The translations under genes were made by a program, and so were the position numbers. A stretch of DNA of 64,000 nt from Nocardioides terrae. GTDB lineage: Bacteria; Actinomycetota; Actinomycetes; Propionibacteriales; Nocardioidaceae. This document shows positions 27,895-37,546 of this stretch, one piece after another. Under the pieces are notes generated by a model, which worked only from the letters and a program-made list of their open reading frames with translations, did no database searches and was not told the origin of the DNA. The first letter of the stretch is position 1. Each line of letters opens with the position of its first letter. Where the stretch lies: assembly GCF_900112345.1 (NCBI RefSeq), contig NZ_FOLB01000001.1, forward strand, positions 514,307 through 578,306. Direction: 5' to 3'.

Positions 27895-27926
27895 GCGCGC
27901 CGGGGCCCGTGCGGACCCCGGCGCGC
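27895..27926 (-). terminator. GC-rich terminator after phoH
   Basis: Perfect 11-bp stem (27895-27905 with 27916-27926) and 10-base loop, 17 bases beyond the phoH stop at 27943. No U-run follows. The remaining bases 27750-27894 are unusually AT-rich and probably hold the promoter of the transglycosylase gene; palindromes GATTCGAATC and AAAAGTTTT occur there. Confidence 0.65.
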
Positions 27927-27942
27927 CGGTGGAGCAGGTGAC

Positions 27943-29283
27943 TCAGAGCACGTAGCTCTCGAGCATCTCGGTGACCAGAGCCGCGATGGGGGACCGCTCG
28001 GACCGGGTCAGCGTGACGTGCGCGAAGAGCGGGTGGCCCTTGAGCTTCTCCACGACCGCCACCACGCCGTCGTGCCGACCGACCCGGAGGTTGTCGCGCT
28101 GGGCGACGTCGTGGGTGAGCACGACCTTGGAGTTGGCGCCGATGCGCGAGAGCACGGTCAGCAGCACGTTGCGCTCCAGCGACTGGGCCTCGTCGACGAT
28201 GACGAAGGAGTCGTGCAGCGACCGGCCGCGGATGTGGGTCAGCGGCAGCACCTCGAGCATGCCGCGGTCGAGGATCTCGTCGACGACGTCCTGCGACGTG
28301 ACGGCTCCGAGGGTGTCGAAGACCGCCTGTCCCCACGGGCCCATCTTCTCGGCCTCCGAGCCCGGCAGGTAGCCGAGCTCCTGGCCGCCGACCGCGAAGA
28401 GCGGCCGGAAGACGACGACCTTCTTGTGCTGGCGGCGCTCCATGACCGCCTCGAGGCCCGCGCAGAGGGCCAGGGCGGACTTGCCGGTGCCGGCCCGGCC
28501 CCCGAGGGAGACGATCCCGATCTCGGGGTCGAGCAGCGTCTCGAGCGCGATGCGCTGCTCGGCCGACCGGCCGTGGATCCCGAACGCCTCGCGGTCGCCG
28601 CGGACCAGGTGGACCTGCTTGTCCGGGCCGACCCGGCCTAACGCCGTGCCACGGTCGGAGAGCAGCACCAGACCGGTGTGGCAGGGCAGGCCCCGGGCCT
28701 GCTCGAGGTCGATCACCCCGTCGTCGTACAGCTCGTCGAGGTCGGCGGCCGCGACGTCGAGCTCGGCCATGCCCGAGTAGCCCGTGTCGGAGTCGGAGAT
28801 CGCCTCGGCACGGTATTCCTCGGCCTCCAGGCCGACCGCCGAGGCCTTGATGCGCAGCGGCAGGTCCTTGGAGACGAGGACGACGTCGGCGCCCTCGTCG
28901 GCGAGATTCTTCGCGACGGCCAGGATGCGGGTGTCGTTGTCGCCGAGCCGGAAGCCGGACGGCAGCGCGTCAGGCGAGGTGTGGTTGAGCTCGACCCGCA
29001 GCGTGCCGCCCTCCTCGCCGATGGGGACGGGTGCGTCGAGGCGGCCGTGCTGGATGCGCAGGTCGTCGAGCGTGCGCAGCGCCGTTCGAGCGAAGAAGCC
29101 CAGCTCGGGGTGGTGCCGCTTCCCTTCCAGCTCGGTCACGACGACGACAGGTAGGACGACCTCGTGCTCGGCGAAGCGTCGCAACGCGCCGGGGTCGGCG
29201 AGCAGGACGCTGGTGTCCAGGACGTAGGTCCGCACCTTCGTCCGCGAGGTCCGGGTCACTGAGGTCTTCGGCTGGGTAGCCAC
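27943..29283 (-). CDS. PhoH-family protein with N-terminal PIN domain
   Basis: This 446-residue protein of the PhoH2 type joins an RNase-like PIN domain (about residues 15-150, first acidic residue in YVLDTSVLL) to a PhoH ATPase/helicase domain (about 240-440) with Walker A GRAGTGKS and Walker B FVIVDEAQ. PhoH2 proteins are RNA unwinding and cleaving enzymes. GTG 29283 has AGGGGTGA 6 bases upstream and is preferred to GTG 29292, whose site would be too close. Confidence 0.92.
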   Translation of the reverse strand: MATQPKTSVTRTSRTKVRTYVLDTSVLLADPGALRRFAEHEVVLPVVVVTELEGKRHHPELGFFARTALRTLDDLRIQHGRLDAPVPIGEEGGTLRVELNHTSPDALPSGFRLGDNDTRILAVAKNLADEGADVVLVSKDLPLRIKASAVGLEAEEYRAEAISDSDTGYSGMAELDVAAADLDELYDDGVIDLEQARGLPCHTGLVLLSDRGTALGRVGPDKQVHLVRGDREAFGIHGRSAEQRIALETLLDPEIGIVSLGGRAGTGKSALALCAGLEAVMERRQHKKVVVFRPLFAVGGQELGYLPGSEAEKMGPWGQAVFDTLGAVTSQDVVDEILDRGMLEVLPLTHIRGRSLHDSFVIVDEAQSLERNVLLTVLSRIGANSKVVLTHDVAQRDNLRVGRHDGVVAVVEKLKGHPLFAHVTLTRSERSPIAALVTEMLESYVL

Positions 29284-29362
29284 GCGGTTCACCCCTCACG
29301 GACCGCGGACAGGCACCCTGGCCCCCGGTCCTCAGCTCATGCAGGTGGACCGGATCGCCCGA

Positions 29363-29380
29363 AGGCCGGGGTGCCGGCCT
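29363..29380. other. Small hairpin in the gap between phoH and the prenyltransferase gene
   Basis: AGGCCGG-GGTG-CCGGCCT forms a 7-bp stem with a 4-base loop. The surrounding 29293-29659 has no convincing large gene, only a possible 28-codon ORF at 29430-29516. Confidence 0.35.
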
Positions 29381-29429
29381 CCTTCGACGCGACGCAGGTC
29401 AGTGCGTCGAGTCTGTGGGTCGTGACTGC

Positions 29430-29516
29430 TCACGATCGGGCCTCCCGGTGCGGCGAGCTTCCCCACTCGCCGTTGATGCGAAAGTACGCCGCCCCGGTAC
29501 CCGGAACGCGCGACAC
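29430..29516 (-). CDS. Possible 28-residue small ORF
   Basis: GTG 29516 to TGA 29430 on the minus strand encodes a short peptide containing AAYFRINGEWGSS. About 23 of 28 codons end in G or C, as in real genes here. There is no ribosome binding site and no clear -10. It could be a leader peptide or remnant; I do not recognise it. Confidence 0.25.
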   Translation of the reverse strand: MSRVPGTGAAYFRINGEWGSSPHREARS

Positions 29517-29659
29517 GCCAGCATTCGTGGGTGAACTGTGGGTTTCGGGACTAACGGCGTCCGGTGCGTGCGATGGCAAGGCGGCGGCGCGAAGGCGACC
29601 ATGGGAGCGGAGCGGTCGGCGAGCGCCGCCAACGCAGCCAGCGTGCGTACCGGGCGTCG

Positions 29660-30436
29660 TCAACGGCCCATGCGGCGTTCTCTGTGGGCATAGGCCCTCA
29701 GAGCGCGGAGGAAGTCGACCCGGCGGAAGTCGGGCCAGTAGGCCTCGCAGAAGTAGAACTCCGACTTGGCGCTCTGCCACAGCAGGAACCCGCCGAGCCG
29801 CTGCTCGCCCGACGTACGGATGACGAGGTCGGGATCGGGCTGCCCCTTGGTGTAGAGGTGGTCGGCGATGTGCTCGACGTCGATGATCTGCGCGAGCTCC
29901 TCGAGGGACGTGCCCTTCGCGGCGTGCTCGGCCAGGAGGGAGCGGACAGCGTCGGCGATCTCGCGGCGGCCGCCGTACCCCACCGCGACGTTGACGAGCA
30001 TCCCCTCGACGTCGCGGGTCGCCTCCTCGGCGGACTTGAGCCGCTCGGCCGTGCTCGCGGGCAGCAGGTCGAGGGCACCGACCGGGTGCAGCCGCCACCG
30101 GCGCTGGTCGACGAGGGAGTCGACCGCCTCCTCGATGATCTGCAGCAGCGGCTCGAGCTCGGCGGCGGGCCGGTTGAGGTTGTCGGTGGAGAGCAGCCAG
30201 AGCGTGACGACCTCGATGCCGACCTCGTCGCACCAGGTCAGCAGGGGCTCGATGTTCGCAGCGCCGGCCCGATGACCGTGCGCGGTGTCGCGGCCGACGG
30301 CCTTGGCCCAGCGCCGGTTGCCGTCGAGCATGACGCCGACGTGCTTGGGCAGGTTGTCGTCGGGGAGCCGGCGGACCATGCGTGCCTCGTAGGCGGGATA
30401 GAGCACCTTGCGGAGTCCGCGCTTCCAATCGGCCAC
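29660..30436 (-). CDS. uppS: Isoprenyl transferase (cis-prenyltransferase)
   Basis: This 258-residue enzyme builds long-chain Z-prenyl diphosphate, the lipid carrier for cell-wall glycans. It shows the family regions GVMLDGNRRWAK with the catalytic Asp, GHRAGA, TLWLLSTDNLNRP, and the C-terminal RTSGEQRLGGFLLWQSAKSEFYF with DF motif. GTG 30436 has TACTCT 7 bases upstream. In this phylum the product is often decaprenyl or a shorter chain; length cannot be told from sequence. It is divergent from the hemolysin III gene. Confidence 0.93.
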   Translation of the reverse strand: MADWKRGLRKVLYPAYEARMVRRLPDDNLPKHVGVMLDGNRRWAKAVGRDTAHGHRAGAANIEPLLTWCDEVGIEVVTLWLLSTDNLNRPAAELEPLLQIIEEAVDSLVDQRRWRLHPVGALDLLPASTAERLKSAEEATRDVEGMLVNVAVGYGGRREIADAVRSLLAEHAAKGTSLEELAQIIDVEHIADHLYTKGQPDPDLVIRTSGEQRLGGFLLWQSAKSEFYFCEAYWPDFRRVDFLRALRAYAHRERRMGR

Positions 30437-30443
30437 GGCTCCC

Positions 30444-30449
30444 AGAGTA
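30444..30449 (-). promoter_or_regulatory. Leaderless -10 element of the prenyltransferase gene
   Basis: TACTCT, 7 bases, then GTG 30436. Confidence 0.5.
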
Positions 30450-30486
30450 GGGGTTCCCGACCGGGCTGCCACTACCGCCGCCTGGG

Positions 30487-30492
30487 TACCGT
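30487..30492 (+). promoter_or_regulatory. Leaderless -10 element of the hemolysin III gene
   Basis: TACCGT, 6 bases, then ATG 30499. Confidence 0.5.
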
Positions 30493-30498
30493 CGGAGC

Positions 30499-31263
30499 AT
30501 GAGCGACCCGATGAACGCCCGCCTCGACCGTGCGCGCGAGCGCGGGCGCGACGCCGTTCGCGAGCGGCTCGACAACCTCTCCGACGCGGTCTCCGAGACG
30601 ATCGCCGAGGCCAAGCCCAAGCTCCGTGGCTGGCTGCACGCCGCCTGCGTGCCGCTGATCCTCGCGGCGGGCGCCGTGCTCATCTCGCTGGCCCCGTCGG
30701 GCCGCGCCCGGATCGGCGACATCGCCTTCACGCTGTCCGCGCTGCTGCTCTTCAGCGTCTCGGCGGTCTACCACCGCGGCCACTGGGGCCCGCGCGCGCA
30801 CGCGTTCCTCAAGCGCTGGGACCACGCCAACATCTTCTTGCTGATCGCCGGCTCCTACACACCGTTCTCGCTGATCCTCCTGCACGGGAGGGCGCGCGCC
30901 TGGCTGCTGTCGGTGGTGTGGATCGGCGCCGTGCTGGGCGTCCTCTTCCGGGTCTTCTGGAACGACGCCCCGCGCTGGCTCTACGTGCCGATCTACCTCG
31001 CGATGGGCTGGGCGGCGATCTTCTTCACCCCGCTGTTCTTCACCGGCGCGACGGCGCTGGGTGTCGGCATCGGCATCGCCGTCTTCACCTGCATCTGCGT
31101 GGGCGGCGCGCTCTACACCGTCGGCGGCGTGGTCTACGGCTTCCAGCGGCCGGACCCGTGGCCGCGCTGGTTCGGCTTCCACGAGGTCTTCCACACCTTC
31201 ACGATCCTCGCCTTCATCGTGCACTACACCGGCGTCTCGCTGGCGACCTACGCACTGCGCTGA
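30499..31263 (+). CDS. Hemolysin III/PAQR-family membrane protein
   Basis: The 254-residue membrane protein has seven predicted helices after a charged N-terminal region of about 45 residues. Conserved PAQR metal-site residues are present: SAVYHRGHW (His), WDHANIFLLIAGSYTPF (Asp/His) and FHEVFHTFTILAFIVHY near the C-terminus. The bacterial role is unproven despite the name; a hydrolase role like that of PAQR receptors has been suggested. It converges on the DUF1353 gene with 7 bases between stops. Confidence 0.9.
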   Translation: MSDPMNARLDRARERGRDAVRERLDNLSDAVSETIAEAKPKLRGWLHAACVPLILAAGAVLISLAPSGRARIGDIAFTLSALLLFSVSAVYHRGHWGPRAHAFLKRWDHANIFLLIAGSYTPFSLILLHGRARAWLLSVVWIGAVLGVLFRVFWNDAPRWLYVPIYLAMGWAAIFFTPLFFTGATALGVGIGIAVFTCICVGGALYTVGGVVYGFQRPDPWPRWFGFHEVFHTFTILAFIVHYTGVSLATYALR

Positions 31264-31270
31264 GCCGGCC

Positions 31271-32137
31271 TCACGACGCCGCGACCAGCAGCGTGGTGAG
31301 CACCGCACAGGAGAGCACGACGACGGCGCCGGCGACGGCAGCCGCCAGTGGCGTACGCCGGGCCAGCCGCTCGGCCGCCTGGTAGAGCACCGTGACGGCG
31401 GCGAGCAGGACGGTGACGTGCAGGAGGACCGCCAGCGCGATGCCGGTGATCGCGCCGGCCACGGCGAACCGTCCCCACAGCAGCCCGAGCAGCAGCGGGA
31501 TCACCACCGCGCCGGCCAGGCCGCCGACCAGCTCGAGCCACCAGGGCCGCTCCCCCATCCACGGCAGCCAGTCGACGACGTCGACCAGATCGAGCGTGGC
31601 GACCGTTCCGAGGGCGGCGATCAGCGCGAGCGTTCCGTCGGCGGCCAGCACGTAGCACAGGTGGCGCAGCCTGCTCCACGAGGGCGTGCCGACGTGGATG
31701 GTCGCCAGGGTGACCGCCGACCACATCAGCCAGCGGCGGACCAGGCCGACGTGGGTGTCGCGCATCGCCCGGCGCAGGATCCGGTCGGCGTCCGGCCGGT
31801 CGATCGGCGGGCCGACGTACTGCTGGCCGGTGGGGTCGACCAGACCGTCGTGCAGGAGCGCGGGGACCAGGTGGTTGCCGGTCTTGGGCACCAGCCAGGT
31901 GAAGAGGGTCGGCACCGACGTCAGGTCGGTGCGGAAGGAGTCGAGGTCGGCGGGCACCAGCAGCTCGCCGTACTCCTCGTCGCGGTAGCCGATCCGCCGG
32001 AGCATCCGGAACAGCTCGCGCTCACCCTGCACGTCGCGCTCGAGCACGATCCGCGGCTCGGCGTCGGGATCGGGCGGCTCGGTGTCCGTGCCGCCGTCGT
32101 GGAAGCGGTGCGGCTGAGGCGAGGGGTCCGAGATCAC
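31271..32137 (-). CDS. DUF1353 protein with C-terminal membrane domain
   Basis: The N-terminal half of this 288-residue protein (about residues 30-145) carries DUF1353 features such as FRTDLTSVPTLFTWLVPK and LVPALLHDGL, a fold mostly known from phage-related proteins. The C-terminal half (about 150-288) has about four membrane helices, an unusual addition. No phage genes are near. GTG 32137 lies 15 bases after the DUF255 stop, so the two genes are probably co-transcribed. Confidence 0.78.
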   Translation of the reverse strand: MISDPSPQPHRFHDGGTDTEPPDPDAEPRIVLERDVQGERELFRMLRRIGYRDEEYGELLVPADLDSFRTDLTSVPTLFTWLVPKTGNHLVPALLHDGLVDPTGQQYVGPPIDRPDADRILRRAMRDTHVGLVRRWLMWSAVTLATIHVGTPSWSRLRHLCYVLAADGTLALIAALGTVATLDLVDVVDWLPWMGERPWWLELVGGLAGAVVIPLLLGLLWGRFAVAGAITGIALAVLLHVTVLLAAVTVLYQAAERLARRTPLAAAVAGAVVVLSCAVLTTLLVAAS

Positions 32138-32152
32138 GACCTCATCTGAGCA

Positions 32153-34141
<1,989 letters not shown>

Positions 34142-34147
34142 GAGGCA

Positions 34148-34153
34148 ACTCTC
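34148..34153 (-). promoter_or_regulatory. Leaderless -10 element of the DUF255 gene
   Basis: GAGAGT, 6 bases, then ATG 34141; the same hexamer and spacing occur before the DUF4307 gene. Confidence 0.4.
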
Positions 34154-34165
34154 CCCCGACCGACC

Positions 34166-35743
34166 TCACTCGGCGAGACCCGCCCGGGAGAACCGCACCT
34201 CCTCGATGTCCAGCCGGGCCTGGACCCTGCGCAGCACGATGTCGTCGATCCGCTGCTCGTCGCGCAGCTCGAGGAGCGCCTCGCGTCGACGCGCGATCAG
34301 GGCGAGCGACAGGCTCGTGTACTGGTCGTCGTGCTGGACCACGGGGTCGCCGGCACCGCTGGCGGCCGCCGCCAGCTTGCGCTGCTTGTCGAGGTCGTGG
34401 CGGACCCGGTCGACGACCGGCTCGCCGACGCCGAGCTCCGCGGCGGTGACGTCGATGGCCTCGATCGCCGCATCGAGCGTGTAGCTCTCGGCCAGCTGGG
34501 TCTCCTCGAGGACCGAGTTGTCGGCCGGGAGTCGCGCGAAGCGCACCACCGCAGGGAGCGGCACCGCCTGGAGCAGCGTCAGCACGATCACCCCGCAGGT
34601 GACGAGCACGATGACGTCCCGGTCCGGGAAGGGCGCGCCCGAGTCGAGCTTGTGCGGCACCGCGAGCACGGCGGCGAGCGAGACCGCTCCCCGGAAGCCG
34701 GCCGTCGCGCTCACGGTGCGCTGTCGCGCGCCGATGCGACGGAGCCGCTGCGCGGGGCGGCGGTCGAGGAGGCGGATGACGTACGGCGTCGTGTAGGTCC
34801 ACAGCCAGCGGACCCCGATCACGACGGCGGTCACGACGACCGTGATGACCAGCGCGTGCCGGACCGAGGTGCTGGTCAGGTCGCGGAACGCCGACTGGGC
34901 CGAGAGCCCGACGAGGACGAACAGGGCACTGCTCAACACCGTCGTGGAGAGCGCCCAGAACGGGAGGACGAGCTGCCGGGTCGCCGCACCGGTGATCCGC
35001 GGCGTCACCTGGCTGATGAACAGGCCGCAGCACACGACCGCCAGCACCCCTGACGCGTCGATGGCGTCGGCCAGCAGGAAGGCCGCGAAGGGTGTCACGA
35101 GCACCGCGATGCCCTCGAGGATCGGGTCGTCCATCCGTCCACGTACCTGCCAGCTGATCAGGCCCACCACGATCCCGGCGAGCACGCCGCCTCCGTAGGA
35201 GAGCACCAGCAGCCAGGTGACGTGCCAGCCGGTCAGCTGCTCCTCGCCGACGGTGACGCCGACCGCCAGCCCGTAGACGACCAGCGCGGTGCCGTCGTTG
35301 ACGAGGCTCTCGGCCCGCAACACGGTGACCGTGCGCCGGGGCAGGTCGCGGGCCAGGACGCCGACCGCTGTCGCGTCGGTCGGTGCCAGCGCCGCACCGA
35401 GCACCCAGGCCGGGCCCCAGTGCATCCCCAGCGCGTGGGCGGCGCATGCGACGGCGGCGGCGGTGGCCACCACGAGCACCGTGCTGGTGAGGACGACGAC
35501 CCGCAGGTTGTTGCGGATCTCCCGGAGCGAGGTCGTCAGGCTCTCCCAGTAGAGCAGGGCGGGCAGGAAGAGCAGGAGCACCACCTCGGGCGGCAGCTGG
35601 GCCTCCCGCAGGTGCGGCGCGAAGCCGACCAGCACCCCGACGAGCAACAGCAGGATCGCGGGCGCGATCGGGTAGCGACGCGCCAGCGCGCCGCAGGCGA
35701 CGAGGGCGACGCCGAGCAGGACGACCATCTCGAGTCCGAGCAC
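34166..35743 (-). CDS. CPA1-family Na+/H+ antiporter, second copy
   Basis: The 525-residue membrane protein has about 12 helices, the ion-binding motif APTDATAVGVLARDLP (about residues 113-128) and SLVNDGTALVVYG (about 138-150), and a cytoplasmic tail of about 110 residues. It is only distantly like the antiporter at 23120-24832, with a different tail, so it is not a recent duplicate. GTG 35743 has GAGG 8 bases upstream. Confidence 0.9.
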   Translation of the reverse strand: MLGLEMVVLLGVALVACGALARRYPIAPAILLLLVGVLVGFAPHLREAQLPPEVVLLLFLPALLYWESLTTSLREIRNNLRVVVLTSTVLVVATAAAVACAAHALGMHWGPAWVLGAALAPTDATAVGVLARDLPRRTVTVLRAESLVNDGTALVVYGLAVGVTVGEEQLTGWHVTWLLVLSYGGGVLAGIVVGLISWQVRGRMDDPILEGIAVLVTPFAAFLLADAIDASGVLAVVCCGLFISQVTPRITGAATRQLVLPFWALSTTVLSSALFVLVGLSAQSAFRDLTSTSVRHALVITVVVTAVVIGVRWLWTYTTPYVIRLLDRRPAQRLRRIGARQRTVSATAGFRGAVSLAAVLAVPHKLDSGAPFPDRDVIVLVTCGVIVLTLLQAVPLPAVVRFARLPADNSVLEETQLAESYTLDAAIEAIDVTAAELGVGEPVVDRVRHDLDKQRKLAAAASGAGDPVVQHDDQYTSLSLALIARRREALLELRDEQRIDDIVLRRVQARLDIEEVRFSRAGLAE

Positions 35744-35820
35744 GCGCCCATCCTCTTCGCACGAACCGGCCCCGTCGACCCGTCGACCCGGCGGCCCGGC
35801 AGCCCGGCAGCCCGGCAGCG

Positions 35821-36189
35821 TCAGGCGGGCCTGGTCACCTGGCTCGCCAGCCGCTGCGGCGCCTGGAGGCAGTAGGAGTCGGTGAGCAGCTCGGCCAGCT
35901 CGGCCCAGTCGGTGTCGTCGTCGAGGAGCAACCCGACCACGTTGCGACCCCACGAGGCGCGGAAGTAGGGCGCACCCATGTGCTCGAACGCCATCACCTC
36001 GTCCGGCTCGGCGCGGAAGGTGATCCGGACGAGCTGGTCCTCGCCGCCGAAGATGTGCGCGACCGTCGCCTGGCCGACGCGCCAGGCGACGCCCGTCCAG
36101 GCGTCGCGCTCCACGCACTCCGGCAGTCGCGTCAGCAGGTCGCCGACGCGGCGCACCCACTCGACGGGCACCGGCGCTCGATCGGGCAT
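35821..36189 (-). CDS. MmcQ/YjbR-family protein
   Basis: This 122-residue cytoplasmic protein has MmcQ/YjbR features: VRRVGDLLTRLPECVE at the N-terminus, IFGGEDQLVRITF and AELLTDSYCLQAP. The fold resembles a DNA-binding CyaY-like domain; the function is unknown. ATG 36189 lacks a clear ribosome binding site; GTG 36207 is an alternative. Bases 35771-35820 downstream consist of short direct repeats (CCCGTCGAC twice, CGGCAGCC three times). Confidence 0.78.
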   Translation of the reverse strand: MPDRAPVPVEWVRRVGDLLTRLPECVERDAWTGVAWRVGQATVAHIFGGEDQLVRITFRAEPDEVMAFEHMGAPYFRASWGRNVVGLLLDDDTDWAELAELLTDSYCLQAPQRLASQVTRPA

Positions 36190-36235
36190 GGCCCGAGCGT
36201 CGCACACGCCACCGACAGCGCCGCCCGAGGCTCCC

Positions 36236-36436
36236 TCAGGGCCGGAGCCGCTCCGGGATCACCTTGTGCGTGCCGTCGCACCATGGCTTGGTGGCCGACT
36301 TCCCGCAGCGGCAGACCGCCGAGATCGGCCGCGTGGTCGGGTGCTCGACACCGTCGTCGTCCATGACGAGGTGCTCGCCGCGCAGCAGCATCGGCCCACC
36401 GGGGCACAGGACGACGTCCGGAGTCGGGCGGCTCAT
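36236..36436 (-). CDS. CDGSH iron-sulfur domain protein
   Basis: This 66-residue protein contains the CDGSH-type 2Fe-2S site CRCGKSATKPWCDGTH (Cys-x-Cys, then Cys-Asp-Gly-Thr-His). Such small zinc-finger-like proteins carry electrons or iron-sulfur clusters. ATG 36436 overlaps the stop of the diiron protein gene as ATGA and has GGGGGAG 5 bases upstream, so the two proteins are made together and may act as a redox pair. Confidence 0.9.
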   Translation of the reverse strand: MSRPTPDVVLCPGGPMLLRGEHLVMDDDGVEHPTTRPISAVCRCGKSATKPWCDGTHKVIPERLRP

Positions 36437-37383
36437 GCCGACTCCCCCCATCGGTCGAGGTAGTGGTGGGCGACGCGGTCCTCGAGGTCGAGGCACGAGA
36501 AGGCGCCGAACCAGACGTCGTCCTCGGTCTCGGGCTCAGCCTCGATGAGCGGCTGGCAGATCAGCCGCACCGCGAGCTGCTCGTGCACGGCGTCGGCCTC
36601 GACGTGCTCCTCGTAGTAGGCGCGCATCTCCGGCGCCAGCGCGAGCCGCTCCAGCCCTCGGGCCATCCGCCGGCACGGGCCCGAGCTGGTCGCCTCGAAC
36701 GCCGCGAGGTGGCCCAGCGAGGCGCCCCGGAGCCGGCGGTGGAGGCCGAAGAGGCTCATCGCGTTGTTCTGCTCGAGCACCGCCAGCGGGGTCTGGTCGA
36801 GATAGGCGCCCTCGGTGGCGTCGAGCCCGAGCGCCGCGAGACCCTCCGCGAACAGGTGGGCGTGCAGTCGCTCGGGTCGTCCGCCGCCGTACTCGTCGTA
36901 CTGCAGCTCCATGAGCGCGGCGCGTGCCGCGACGGGCAGGCGGGGCACGCTGAATGCGACCGGGTCGGACTCCTTGAGATGGTAGAGCGAGCGTGCCTGG
37001 AGCAGCTCCATCACCTGGTCGGCCGTCGCGCTCCGCTGCACGAAGCGGGCCAGCGACGGGCCCTCGTGTCTCTCCACCGCGGCGAAGAAGGCGGTCGCGA
37101 AGTCGCCGTCGTACGCCGGCCGGCCGCTCCACCGCGACCGCAGACGGTCCTCCAGGTCGTCCTCGAGGCCGCGCCGGACGGCGACCAGCTCGGGAGCCCA
37201 CTCGAGCCGGTCGTCCACCTCCTCGAACCCGCGGTAGGACAGCTCGTAGAGGCACCACAGCGCCAGCGCGGCGTCCTCGGCCGCCTCCGGGCCAGGCAGC
37301 CGGGCGGCCGTCGTCGGGTCCCCTGACAGGAGCGCGGCGAACAGCTGCTCGCTGAACGCTCCACGGGGCTTGGGCAGGTGCAT
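36433..37383 (-). CDS. Iron-containing redox enzyme family protein (heme-oxygenase-like diiron fold)
   Basis: The 316-residue all-helical protein matches the iron-containing redox enzyme family (heme-oxygenase-like diiron oxidases). Likely metal ligands lie in AVERHEGP, LQYDEYGGGRPERLHAHLF and EHVEADAVHEQLA (about residues 105-265). Members oxidise small molecules or amino acid-derived substrates; the substrate here is unknown. ATG 37383 has GAGGAG 8 bases upstream and shares TGATG with a preceding 27-codon ORF. The CDGSH protein downstream is a plausible electron carrier. Confidence 0.82.
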   Translation of the reverse strand: MHLPKPRGAFSEQLFAALLSGDPTTAARLPGPEAAEDAALALWCLYELSYRGFEEVDDRLEWAPELVAVRRGLEDDLEDRLRSRWSGRPAYDGDFATAFFAAVERHEGPSLARFVQRSATADQVMELLQARSLYHLKESDPVAFSVPRLPVAARAALMELQYDEYGGGRPERLHAHLFAEGLAALGLDATEGAYLDQTPLAVLEQNNAMSLFGLHRRLRGASLGHLAAFEATSSGPCRRMARGLERLALAPEMRAYYEEHVEADAVHEQLAVRLICQPLIEAEPETEDDVWFGAFSCLDLEDRVAHHYLDRWGESA

Positions 37384-37466
37384 CAGTCGATCTCCTCGTC
37401 AGCCCCAGCGTGCCACGCGGCGCGGCGGTCGAGGAACCGTTCGTGGGGCAGGCGGGGCGAGGTCAT
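37383..37466 (-). CDS. 27-residue ORF coupled to the diiron protein gene
   Basis: ATG 37466 to TGA 37383 encodes a short charged peptide starting MTSPRLPHERFLD and ending in GADEEID. Most codons (23 of 26 sense codons after ATG) end in G or C. Its stop overlaps the next start as TGATG, and its own GAGGAG codons form the ribosome binding site of the next gene. TTACCT lies 6 bases before the ATG, a possible leaderless -10. Family unknown. Confidence 0.5.
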   Translation of the reverse strand: MTSPRLPHERFLDRRAAWHAGADEEID

Positions 37467-37546
37467 GAGGAGAGGTAACCCGCGAAACGCCTCGCAATGA
37501 GCCGGATCACCCGGAGGCCATCCTCCGTACATGCGAGAGTTCGGTC

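Noticed and set aside
34166..36205. Longer reading of the second antiporter, starting near 36205
   Set aside because: The extra N-terminal 150 residues are Arg/Gly/Ala-rich and overlap the YjbR gene in another frame; GTG 35743 has a ribosome binding site.
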